NCBI GenBank assembly: GCA_033296885.1
Contig: MU864034.1
Coordinates: forward strand, 1-64,000
Direction: 5' to 3'
Source of the DNA: Triangularia verruculosa
Taxonomy: Eukaryota; Ascomycota; Sordariomycetes; Sordariales; Podosporaceae
DNA: 64,000 nucleotides
Position numbers and translations under genes: made by a program. How positions within the stretch are numbered: the first letter of the stretch is position 1; each line of letters opens with the position of its first letter. Below the pieces are notes generated by a model. It was not told the DNA's origin and searched no databases. It worked only from the letters and a program-made list of their open reading frames with translations. Shown in pieces: positions 1-9,792 of the stretch.

Positions 1-1330
1 GTGATTCCAAGCCATTGTATTGCCTCTGAGGCCCTGTATTCTACAGGGCTCAGATACACTGTAAAATCCACAAACAAAAGCTGTATTTTAACATTAACTA
101 TTATACTATATTAACTATAATACTATAATACCTATTACAGCTCTCGTAAGCTCGCCTCGCTTATGCTTCTACCCTCCCTTACCCCCCTCCCCTTCTCTCT
201 CTCTCTCTCTCTCTTTCTATAACTTTTATATATATACTCTATAACGCTAAGCTTAAAAGCGGCCTGCTAAGAGACCTAATCGGGAAGAAAATTATAGTCT
301 TAGATAGTAATTTCTTATGCGATTTAGAAATTTAAAGTAGATTATAAATTTTATACTGAAGTTTGCGTAAGTTTAAAATTTATGCCTGCTATAGGTTTTA
401 AAACGCTTTTAGGCTACTTAAATAATAAGTAATATCGGCAGAGAATATATACTTAGGTACGTTTAACTAAGTTGAATCTCTTATCTATTTAAGCGTGTTA
501 TTTAACTGTACTCGGCATAACGGAGAGCGGCGTATTATAGCTATCATACCGCCCGGATAACCTAAAGCGGGACCGGCTAAGTTTAACTCTAGCTTATTCC
601 TCTTTACTTTATATATATAAGTAAGATTGTTATGCTGGGCGTAATGAAGATGTCTGTAAGAGGCGGGGAGCTATGTAAGTATTAATTTATTTAGTCTGCT
701 TAAATTATATTTAATTATAAGGATACGTTTAGTAAAAGTTACGCTGTTGTAAGTGGGTGTGTGAAAAAATAGGTACTTAGGAATCTCCTAGAGAAGGCTA
801 GCCGCTTATAAAGTAATAATTACTTAGCTTAAGCGCGTATCTCTGTTGAAAGATGTAGTTATAGAGCTTGATTGACTAGCTAAGATTTTCGAAATGGATG
901 GAATTATAGCTGAAAATGTGCTTAGTGACCTCCTGACATCCCTAATAACTCTTGAGACCCATATACCTGTATATAACGGTTATAGAGACATGACCTTATT
1001 CTTCGGCAACTACTTCAATATTAATTAAGAACGGCAATAGCAAAGATATAATATACGTATATTACATTGCAAGTAATGTTACGGAGCTAGCGACATTGCA
1101 GGCTTTTACTAACGCCGAGGCGGAGCGGGTAGAGGTTGCTGAGTAAGAGGGATAGAAGAAAGCGTGGTTCGAGGCTCTGTTTTTTTTTCAGAGTGAAAAG
1201 GGCCGAGATATTGGAGCTGTGCCCGCTGTCTGCGGCGGAGTTCTGAGACGTGGAACAGCAGAATAAGCCCACGATCTATCAAAGCTTTCGGGGTAGCTTT
1301 CCACTAAGCCTCGTTTAGCTTACTTGAGCC
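1..1330. repeat. TA-rich, RIP-like decayed DNA
   Basis: This stretch is far richer in A, T and especially TA steps than the rest of the window, and every frame is broken by stops. That pattern fits repeat-induced point mutation (C to T in repeated DNA), which is known from many Pezizomycotina. No terminal repeats or protein remnant can be recognised, so the element type is unknown. Composition turns normal by roughly 1.4-1.5 kb. The RIP reading is an inference from visual composition only. Confidence 0.6.
195..214. repeat. (CT)10 microsatellite
   Basis: Ten perfect CT units lie inside the TA-rich left-end segment. Confidence 0.9.
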
Positions 1331-2038
1331 AAGCGGGGCTTGATGGAGGGACTCGGTATTTATTTCTTACTTACAGTGAGTGTGAAATATACTTTGCTAG
1401 GGTCTTAATGTTTATTTTCTTAATAAGTCTTCTAGATTTGCAATCAGGTAGTACTATACCATTGATGTATTAGTCCCTTTTAAATCCTATACATAAGGAA
1501 GGGCTGTGTTCTGTGACAGCATCGAGAGCTTCATCCAATAATTTGCCGTGCAGCTTATACTTCTGTGTCACCAGACTTGTCCCATATCTAAATCTCAACA
1601 CCTCCCTAGTGTCATGTCTCGTGATGGCCCATCTAGACCCCTCCAGTCGCTTCCAAAGTTTCACAAACATAGCCCGGTGCGTTTATACTCGTTTCATATC
1701 CGAACTTTGCTATCTAGTAACGTGGCGTATGATAACACCCAGGTCTCCATCTCATCCATTGCCGTACGATTCCCAACAGCATGTGCACCTCTCCTGACAC
1801 ACGTGGCGGTATCAAGATTACTTGCTAGTTCTCGAAGTTCAGCTCTCCAGGTCCTAAATATCGCAGCCTCTACTACAAATAGCTGGGGTCCTAGACATCT
1901 CTGAGCACTAAAGGAGACACACTCTCACAGACACAGACAAACACACACATACACACACTTTGCTCACCTATCCAACCAACAAAACCTCAAGCAACTATCA
2001 AACCCACAGACGCGGATACCCACACACGCTCAGTCAAG
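1331..2038. other. intergenic, promoter side of the glycine-rich gene
   Basis: No gene is seen. The last 120 bases before the ATG at 2039 are CA-rich (ACAC and CACA runs at about 1915-1960) and look like a fungal core promoter and 5' leader. Confidence 0.5.
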
Positions 2039-2824
2039 ATGAACTCCCTCGCTTCCAAGATAGCCAATCTCAAAGTGGTTCACGACCAGTGTCAGGGCAA
2101 GCTGGCTGAATGCGAAGCAAACCTTGCAAAAGCGAAGACAACCACAGCAGACGCACGGAAGGCGGAAGCCACCGAACGTGCCAAATCCATAACTCCCGGT
2201 CCCGGGTCCAGGAGCAATCTTGACAGGGCCGTGGCAATACGCATGCATGCTGAGAACCAGCAAGATCTTGCGCAGGATAAAGTGGATGACGCACAAGAAG
2301 CTTTGGAAAATGTAGAACGGGAATTGGGCGACGCTGAATACGAAATGTCCCAACTCCAGGATCGGGTGGAGTTATCCAAGAAGCCGGCGTACCCCGTAAA
2401 GCCCAAGGGTGGAGGAGGAGGAAGGACCGGCAGTGTGAGGGGCGGCGATGTGCGCTTGCCGTCCCTGTCGAGCGGCGGCGGCGGTGGCGGCAGAAGTATG
2501 ACTGGAAACAGTAGGAGCCGTTTTCGGAATGACCGAAGTTTGATGAGCGGCAATACGGCTGGCAACGAGTGGAACTACAGTAGCGGGACTGGCAAGAACA
2601 GGACTGGCGATAATCGGAGCGGCGACGGTAGAACCAGCAGCAGCAGAGTCAGCAATGATAGGGGCGGTGAGCAGAGGGGCAACGTCGTTTCGGCTGGCGG
2701 TAGTAAGACTGGTAAACTTACGACCGGGGGCGGGGGGGGCGCTACTAATAGCAAGAGCGGTGGAACTGGGAGTGGGAGGGTCGGAGGCACGGGGAATGGT
2801 GGTAATAAGAAATATCACCACTAG
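2039..2824 (+). CDS. hypothetical coiled-coil / glycine-rich protein
   Basis: Single-exon gene for 261 residues with no family that I recognise. Residues 1-115 are charged and helix-prone, with repeated A-K-A and E-L-x-D-A patterns that suggest a coiled coil. Residues 120-261 are low complexity, rich in Gly, Ser, Arg, Asn and Thr, with G-runs at about 125-129, 147-152 and 233-237 and a tail ending KKYHH. There is no signal peptide and no membrane segment. The ATG at 2039 follows a CA-rich leader typical of fungal 5' UTRs, which supports the start. The Gly/Arg/Ser tail resembles disordered RNA-binding or condensate-forming tails, but the RGG spacing is irregular, so I give no function. It sits next to the TA-rich, RIP-like end and could be lineage-specific. 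Confidence 0.65.
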   Translation: MNSLASKIANLKVVHDQCQGKLAECEANLAKAKTTTADARKAEATERAKSITPGPGSRSNLDRAVAIRMHAENQQDLAQDKVDDAQEALENVERELGDAEYEMSQLQDRVELSKKPAYPVKPKGGGGGRTGSVRGGDVRLPSLSSGGGGGGRSMTGNSRSRFRNDRSLMSGNTAGNEWNYSSGTGKNRTGDNRSGDGRTSSSRVSNDRGGEQRGNVVSAGGSKTGKLTTGGGGGATNSKSGGTGSGRVGGTGNGGNKKYHH

Positions 2825-3718
2825 TTCTTTTGTAACATGACAGTAGGATAGGGGCAACATCGATGTGGCGGCGTCAAATTTTTGGTGATGGAACAGCTGG
2901 CTGTGTGAGGGGAGAAGAAGAGCGTTACTTTTTGGGCAGGTGTGTGGACGGTCTGGTGCCGGCTGGCGTACTGCATTTTAACTTAAAAGCATGATTGGAA
3001 GATCTGGAGCCTGTTAGCAGCCTTAATTTATTCCAACTGATGTATTTAGAAACACAGTCCCCCAGCTTCGATGTAAAGACTCCGATACCTAGGTAGCTTG
3101 GAGGATAATTTCTCTTGAAGACACAATGCTTTATAAACAAACACATCCTCTACGACATCCCACAGGTACCTCTATTTTACCGTTACTCTGTGGCTCTACT
3201 TGAAATATACTACAGCTAAATCTTGTCTTCCGATTTTAGTTGATAGTACTTGGAACCAGCTGTACTATCACCATGGTCTCCTTCGGTCGGCGCCGGTAAG
3301 TGTCGAACCTACTCTGGGTTCAAGTACAGCTCTGACATACCCCCGAGTATACTAAACGCTCGACTTGGCTTTTTATCTCTAAAGCTAGCGACTGTATCGG
3401 CAACAATACGAACTGTGATACCCCATGCTAGGAGCACACTACTCGTGAAGCGTAGAGATATTCATCTTGACAGCATCATGGAAGTATTCTGTTCATATGA
3501 TGCAAACACGTCGAGACTGCTTGTACCATTCAATAAAAGTGTCGCTTACATTTTGCTGACAACGAGAACAAGCACTGGTAAATTGAGATCGTATTTAAAC
3601 GAAGACCAATCTAGAAGGTAAACAAACATAAGCGCGTAGGTGAATGTTCAGAATTCAAAAGCACGTTCAACAGATTCCGCTCTAAATATAGGTCTCATCA
3701 TGACCGTTGTCGCCGTAC
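2825..3718. other. intergenic region between two convergent genes
   Basis: Nothing coding is supported. The open frame around 3250-3621 lacks an ATG start at its left end and has no recognisable content. A perfect palindrome TACCTAGGTA lies at 3086-3095; the same motif recurs elsewhere in the window. Confidence 0.5.
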
Positions 3719-5164
3719 TCATTGGTTAGCCCTCCCCTTCCAGTGAACTTGGACCCCCTCCCAGCTATGTTTATTATACCCCTCTTGTACCTTCCGACAC
3801 CTCCTCAAGCCCCACTCCGTCACGCCAACCATCAAGCAGCTCTCAAACATAAACGCGCAACTCCCTTCTCCCACCTTCTGCGGCTTCAGTTCCACCTCCC
3901 GAGCTCCCTCATAGCTATCCCTATCCGGCCCATGTCCGCTCATGACATTATGTAGACTCGCTCCTCCAGGCACAAATCCCCCTTTCCCTCCCTTCTTCGC
4001 ATCATAACCCCCCTGTATCAACCCCATGAACTCACTCATGGTATTCCTATGATACCACGGCGGCCGAAAGGTATCCTCCCCCACCAACCACCTCGGTGGG
4101 AAAATCACAAAGTCAGCCACCGCCGTCCCTACCTTCTCGCTCGGCGCCGTCAACACGGTGAAAATGCTGGGGTCCGGGTGATCATAACTGATTGTGCCGA
4201 TCGTGTTGAACCTTCCAAGATCGTACTTGAACGGATAGTAGTTCCCATGCCAGGCCACAACATCAAACGGACTGTGTCTCTGCACTGTCTCGTACAGCCC
4301 ATTGTTGAACTTGACCTTGATGCTCCACTCATTCCTCCCCTCCTGCGCCGTCGCCCCGTAGTCCTCCTCAAAGTCGGCCGTGGGAACCTGGAAGTCCCTC
4401 GCGTTCGCGAGACCGTTGGACCCGATCGGTCCCAGCTCGGGAAGCTGAAAGTGTCCCTGGTACAGCTCCAACGCATAACCCCTCGCTTTTTTGTCTTCTT
4501 CCCCAAGAATCCCAACCCGGTATTTGACCCCCCTTGGAATCACCGCAATCTCCATTGGCCTCACCACCATTCTCCCAAACTCAGTCCGTATGTCCAGTCC
4601 CCCTTCCTGGGTCACAATCAGCAGGTCGCCGTCCGCAGAAGAATACGCCTCCTTCGGCTTCATATCCCTTCCACAAGCGTAGACATAGATTCCGATCCCT
4701 TGCTTCAGTGTAGGGTCCCCCGCCCCGGCGACGAGCTTCAATCCATCGACAAAATCATGCTCGGCTTGCTCGTCGTGATCGAATGGATCCCAGCGGAGCT
4801 GGTTAGGAATGTAATGTCTCTTCTCATGCTGGGTTTCAACCGCTTCGTTGTGGGCGGTGATTGGCTCAAACGGGGGGTGCGCGCAAGAGGGTAGGATGCG
4901 GTATAGCCAGGTCTGTTTGTTTTCGTGGCGGGGGGCAGTGAAGGCTGTGCCGGACAGTTTCTCAGCGTAGAGGCCGAGGGGCGGCTTCTGGGGCGAGTTT
5001 TGGGCAAGGGGGAGGGCCCCGGGATGGGCTTCGCTTCTGTGAAGAGTTAGAAAACAGAGATGGCGATGACCGAGATGGGGGCAGGGAGGGACAAACTGGT
5101 GATACGAGTCCAAGCCTATCAGGTACTCATACTTCTCCGGGATGGAGAAGGTGGTGACTGGCAT
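3719..5164 (-). CDS. hmgA: homogentisate 1,2-dioxygenase, two exons
   Basis: Opens the aromatic ring of homogentisate to 4-maleylacetoacetate, the central step of tyrosine and phenylalanine catabolism; cytosolic, Fe(II)-dependent. The frame is open throughout, but 5037-5096 is a 60-nt, stop-free intron (GTTTGT donor, CACAG acceptor). Removing it restores the family sequence around residues 22-30 (YHQ joined to SEAHPGALP), giving 461 residues (exons 5164-5097 and 5036-3719). Visible active-site residues, numbered on the spliced protein: His286 in the AWHGNYYP motif, and iron ligands His352 and Glu358 in PPWYHRNTMSEF and His385 in SLHNVMSGHG. Start ATG at 5164 matches fungal family members, which begin MPVTxFSxPEKYEY. 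In aspergilli the partner genes (fumarylacetoacetase, maleylacetoacetate isomerase) are clustered with it; neither is seen here. Confidence 0.96.
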   Translation of the reverse strand: MPVTTFSIPEKYEYLIGLDSYHQFVPPCPHLGHRHLCFLTLHRSEAHPGALPLAQNSPQKPPLGLYAEKLSGTAFTAPRHENKQTWLYRILPSCAHPPFEPITAHNEAVETQHEKRHYIPNQLRWDPFDHDEQAEHDFVDGLKLVAGAGDPTLKQGIGIYVYACGRDMKPKEAYSSADGDLLIVTQEGGLDIRTEFGRMVVRPMEIAVIPRGVKYRVGILGEEDKKARGYALELYQGHFQLPELGPIGSNGLANARDFQVPTADFEEDYGATAQEGRNEWSIKVKFNNGLYETVQRHSPFDVVAWHGNYYPFKYDLGRFNTIGTISYDHPDPSIFTVLTAPSEKVGTAVADFVIFPPRWLVGEDTFRPPWYHRNTMSEFMGLIQGGYDAKKGGKGGFVPGGASLHNVMSGHGPDRDSYEGAREVELKPQKVGEGSCAFMFESCLMVGVTEWGLRRCRKVQEGYNKHSWEGVQVHWKGRANQ

Positions 5165-6353
5165 GGTGTCGATTCCCTCAGAATAACTAGATGGCCGAAT
5201 ATATTTAGAGCCCGTGCCAAACTACGAACTGACGAACGGAGACCAAGTGGATTCCCAAAAGCAGCGGGTGATCACGCCCATTAATACTTTCTCTTTCCCA
5301 ACTCGCTCATGCAAAGTGAAACAAAACAGGTCCAACAAATCCCCGCAGAGCCCAACTCGGCACGCCCCAGAAAAAAGCTCTTTTGCCGTTACTGTTCGTC
5401 ATTCTCGTCCCAGCTCGGCCCAAATCCACGGATTCGCGTGTCAATCGAGGGAAAAATGCAGGCACGAAACTCGTCCAGTTCAATTCCGCGGTTTTCGGAG
5501 CCGATCGTAGCCGAGAATATGCGCTCCCGAATTCCTCGCCGGCCCAGCAGATGAACATGTGTTTGGTCTGTGCCCGAGCTGCCCGTATGTGGAGCAGACC
5601 CGCTCTCAACGGCACGAGTGATTCCCCACTCTTAACGACCATCAATCTCTCCAAGACGGAGTCGCAGAATGGAAGGATGGCAGGGCCTGGTAAAGAAGGT
5701 TAGAGCTACGATATGTCCATCCTATCTATATATGTGGCTTTGCCCTTTTTGCCAGAGGAATTTGCAGGAAATCGATCGACATGGCACCACTTAGCTTCCG
5801 CAGCTGAGATCAGGCCACCCACGATAGCTTCCAAAGCAACAGCCCCGCACCCGTCGGCACACCATACGTCACTAAGCCCCGACATTTCCGGTCCGGAAAG
5901 AGATCGCCCGATGCTAATCCAGGTACGCAGCTCAAAGAAGCATAACAACTAGAGCTCATCTTCATTACACTTTACGAGCATAGGGACTGCGGTGTACAGG
6001 CTAGTAACAGCGAGGTAAACTCAGGACTCAGGTGACATGTTTCATTGGCAAGCAGAGCTATAGACTGTCCCGCGATAGTTCTCCCTCGTCACCCGGACAA
6101 AAATGGGTAGACTTTCCACAAAAGCCTACGATCAGATCAAAAGTATCGCGATGGCCTGCTAATGACCGATGGCGTACCACATCAAGAAGGCAAAAGTTCC
6201 AGGTTGCCCACCGCCTACCACACCTTTTCCCAAGGGGGGGGCGCGCGGCGTGGCATTCCGCGGCAATAGCCCAGTCTCAAGATGCAACTCTTTCAGAGTG
6301 TATCTCGGTATGTTGTTGGAGAAGTAACTGCGCTATGGGGGCGTGTCTCTTCA
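5165..6353. other. intergenic, upstream of hmgA
   Basis: About 1.2 kb without a supported gene. It should carry the hmgA promoter and the 3' end of the gene at 6354-7105. No clear regulatory site was recognised. Confidence 0.5.
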
Positions 6354-7105
6354 TTACTCGTCACCACCCTTCTTCTTCTTCTTGGAGCCGCCGCCGGAAG
6401 ATACACCAGCATCCTTTGACAGGTGGACAATGAGCTTGGTCCATGACTCCTCCTTGTCCCACTCGAAGCCCTTGAGGTAAGGTTGGTCGAGCTCGTCATC
6501 AGCCTGGTAAACATCAAGAAAGTTAGTCATGAACACAACAAGACCGCTAACCAAGGCGCAACAGTTCGATGACATACCCTCTTCTTGAACTGCTTGTGGA
6601 TAGCGTCCAGCGCATCCTTGACGGTGACACCCTTGAGGTTCCTCGCTGTTACTTCGAGTCCCAATGGGAAGTGCAAATCAATCTTCTTGACTGGGGGAGT
6701 CGTGAGGAGCTTCTTGAGAATATCCTTCTCATCCACCGTGCTTGGCGAGGTGTTGATCTTCCTGCACGGTTATGTCAGTTCTGTGGGTGCGGGGAAAGGA
6801 GGGGGTGTGGTGATCACCAAGATCATCAGGGAAGACAAGACTTACCACCCCGTCTTTTGCGTTTCCTTTGCAATTTGGAGCTCAATGCCCTGGGCCTCTG
6901 CAGTTGGTGTTAGCTGGTTTGCTTGTTCGGTAGGGGTGCTGCAGGATGGATATGGAACGACGGGAAGCAGGAACCTACCCAGGTCATTGATGTTCATCAC
7001 ACCAGCAGCGCTGGAGGATGCTCTCCTGTGCTTGGTCTCCTTTGGTGGGGAGGTGCCGAGGCCTTGGACGGCAGAGTCAACCTTGGTGAGTGGTTCGCCG
7101 GACAT
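6354..7105 (-). CDS. small hypothetical protein, DUF6699-like, four exons
   Basis: Exons 7105-6979, 6897-6846, 6761-6578 and 6503-6354 join in frame to 170 residues. Introns are 81, 84 and 74 nt, with GTAGGT, GTAAGT and GTATGT donors. The middle of the protein reads PVKKIDLHFPLGLEV, then GVTVKDALDAIHKQFKKR, then YLKGFEWDKEESWTKLIVHL. This order (a folded strand, a V-x-D-x-L-x-A-I-H helix, a G-F/W segment) resembles the fungal DUF6699 domain, but I cannot confirm that without a profile search. The N-terminus (1-42) is Ser/Thr/Lys-rich and the C-terminus ends in SGGGSKKKKKGGDE. It has no signal peptide or membrane span. Function is unknown. The plus-strand open frames over this locus are shadows. 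Confidence 0.8.
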
Positions 7106-8606
7106 GGTGGAGGCTGGGGGTGCTGGTTGGCTGACTGGTTGGTTGTAAGTGTCGCTGAAAGCTGATTGTCCCTGGAGATGGTAGAGACAAGATTGATATG
7201 ATCAACAGGTTGTTCTCGATGGTTGTTTGCAGAGGATGTCGATGGACAAAGAAGAAGAGGAGAGAGGAGAAGAACGAGAGAAGGCTTCGGGGCGGGGAAG
7301 AAAGGGGTATATAGCAGAGCCGGGAACAGAGCCGATCATGTCCTGCCGCTCGCATCGTGCCTGGCTCGACTGTTTCGTCAGACCGGGCGGGGTAATTGTC
7401 AGTCGAGTGATCACGTTGGCCAAATCACAGCATCGCGTGACGAGTACATCATCATGGAACGACACAGCAGGCTCACCCCAGCACCGTCCGAACAAGGAAA
7501 GGTACCTGGTCCGAGCGTTCTGCAGCACGCTAACAGCCGTCAGCAGGGGGTAGCTCAAAGGGAATCTGGGGAAAATCCGGGGTAGCAGGGCCAGAGACCC
7601 ACTGCTGTCAGCCCCCGTTTCGAGACGGCAGCGGATGACGAAAATACAAAAAACATAATCAGGCATTGCAAAGGCATTGGGAAAGGCCTTGGAGAAAGTT
7701 GCATGGTTTTTGAGAGAGTGTGTTGTGAGGATATAGCACTGCACAAATTGGCTCCGGAATTCGAGTGACATGAGCGTTAACAGCTCCCCTCTTTGAACCT
7801 TTGTTTGGAGCTCTCTCGAAAGCTCCTTGCCCGGTCCCGTCCAACCCGACACCACACAGCTATGGCTCAAGTGGGGCGCAGCAAAGTGGGGCTTCATGTG
7901 GTCTTGCGACTTCGACGGACAGGAGAATAGCTTCACCTCTTGTTATTCCAGGTGTAAGGTATTGAGAAGATACACCTCGATTCTTGCATGGTCGCAGCAT
8001 TGAAGCACGCGAATGGAAGCCCTCGTCAACTTGTCATAGGCATCAGCTTGACGATGGGGAAGCTGAAGCAGAGGAGGGGCGCCAGGGCATTCTTTGTGAA
8101 GGTAGTGTTTTACCCGATTGATCGGCCGTTGTGCCAATGCATCGACCCCTCAACTCAGGCACAGCACCGCTCGGTCCGGGTGGTTGTGTAACGGGAATGC
8201 AATTGAAGAGCGGGGAAGCTTCTGACCATGTCTTGCTCCCTCAACTGTGTACTTCCTTCTCCCAGCCTAAGCCAGCTCATGCTCTCCCAGTGTCTCCCCA
8301 ATGCGAATATGCTCCAGTCCGTTCCAAATCCTGCAGAAGTTGAACTTGCGTAGCTGCTCACGCGGTGCCCGTCAGGAGAGTCGATCGAGATGTCTCCACT
8401 GTTGACGTATGAAGTTATGCTACGGTTCGCTAAGCATATATGGGACCTTGTTAGTGCATAAAACGGGTCGACGCAGACTGCAAGCCCATCCACTTTCTCA
8501 CCAAACACGACGAGTAAACACCTGCACGTCTCTGCTGTCCTCGCATTTTTTATTTTACAGGATATCGACAAGTGCGCGTAGAGAAACAGCCCCTTAGAAA
8601 TCGAAG
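7106..8606. other. intergenic, no gene supported
   Basis: A minus-strand open frame of about 240 codons (7202-7936) crosses the probable 5' leader of the gene at 6354-7105. Its product is low in complexity pattern and matches nothing I know, so it is not called. Confidence 0.4.
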
Positions 8607-9527
8607 GTTCTTGCAGAACAAAGTTGTTCCCGATGCAGCTACGGACGTCGTTTCCGAAAGGCTTGAACGAGTTCTTGCGGAGCTGCTGCATCTTCTCCTC
8701 CGTCATGCGCTCGGGCTGGAACACCTCGGCGTCTTCGCCGAACACGGAGCGGTTCCAATGCAGCGAGGGGATGAGCACGACGGCCGACTGACCGTGGGAT
8801 ACTGGGTAGCACCCGCCGAGCAGAACAGGCTTGTCGTCGTCGACCAGCGGCGTGACGGCGAAGGCCTGTGCGGGTGGATCCAGACGCAGCGTCTCGCGCA
8901 GGCAAGCCTTGAAGGTGATCAACAACTATCATGGTGCCACCGCCGAGGACGCTATCGATCTCGTCCTGCAGCTTCTCATAAGCGTCCCGGTTGCGGATAA
9001 GGTGGAAGAGGAGGAAGGAGAGCAGGCCGGCGGTGGTATGATGGTCGGTGAATAGGAAGGTGATCATGCTGTCGATGATGGCGGAGTCGGCGAGCTGCTC
9101 ACCCGTGACCGGGTCGCGCCGGTGCAGCATAGCAGTGAAGACGTCCCTGCGGTCGGCAAGCTCGCTGCTCTCATTCTCAATCTCGCGCGCGCCGGGAAGC
9201 GAGAATGATCAGCGCAAAAGGCACGGAATAAAGGCGTTGTTCTCGTCAAGCTGACGGTTCGCAGTCCACTGCGGCGCCGTGTGCCATGTCGGCCGGTTCG
9301 AGCGGCGCTGCAACTTGAACTCAGTGAATATGGCACCACAGTGTCGCACGGACGTGTGGAGATCGTCGTGGTAGAAGGAGTTGAAGCGCGTGTCCATGGT
9401 TGTGATCGCGAGCGTTTCGAGCGTCAAGCGCGTAAAGTCGGCCGAGAGGTGGATGGGTGTCTTGGGCTGTGGCGAGCCCACTTGAGCACCGGCTGTGAGG
9501 TGATGTCGAGCATCTCGGGCAACATGG
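8607..9527 (-). pseudogene. decayed CYP505/BM3-type cytochrome P450 heme domain
   Basis: Reading from 9527 leftwards, P450 blocks occur in family order: LPEMLDITSQ and IHLSADFTRLTLET (9525-9430), the I-helix region MITFLFTDHHTTAGLLSF (about 9070-9020), the ExxR motif in ACLRETLRLDPP (about 8905-8870) and the heme-binding motif FKPFGNDVRSCIG (about 8665-8627). These match the heme half of self-sufficient fatty-acid hydroxylases (bacterial BM3, fungal CYP505). The gene is broken: an in-frame TGA lies at 9211-9209, there is a frameshift near 8920-8930, the N-terminal third is missing, and no FMN/FAD reductase half follows. The I-helix, normally AGHETTSG in this family, reads TDHHTTAG, losing the acidic residue. 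The gene has probably lost function; a truncated protein cannot be excluded from sequence alone. Confidence 0.85.
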
Positions 9528-9792
9528 TGCGTCAGAGTCTACTCACGCGTGTAACAAGAGGGCAGGAGACGCTCGAATCTTCATATGCCAGAGAGTAAGT
9601 AGGGAGAAAGGATGTGCAATTGAATTGGCTGAAGTTATGAAAGTGTACCTTAGTTTTGGGGCGGTATCTGTTACATACAAATCGGTCCTTCTCGGGGGCG
9701 CCAGGCAAACGCGTTGGTGGCCATACACACAGGAAGGACAGTGTACCCATTATTACCACAGTATGTTAGATATGTCGCAAGGACTGAGGGCG

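Noticed and set aside
4049..4894. 281-codon open frame antisense to homogentisate dioxygenase
   Set aside because: Pro/Arg/His-rich shadow with no domain; the sense strand carries the conserved iron ligands.
7202..7936. 244-codon minus-strand open frame
   Set aside because: No domain, Cys/Ser/Arg-rich noise, and it overlaps the likely leader of the gene at 6354-7105.
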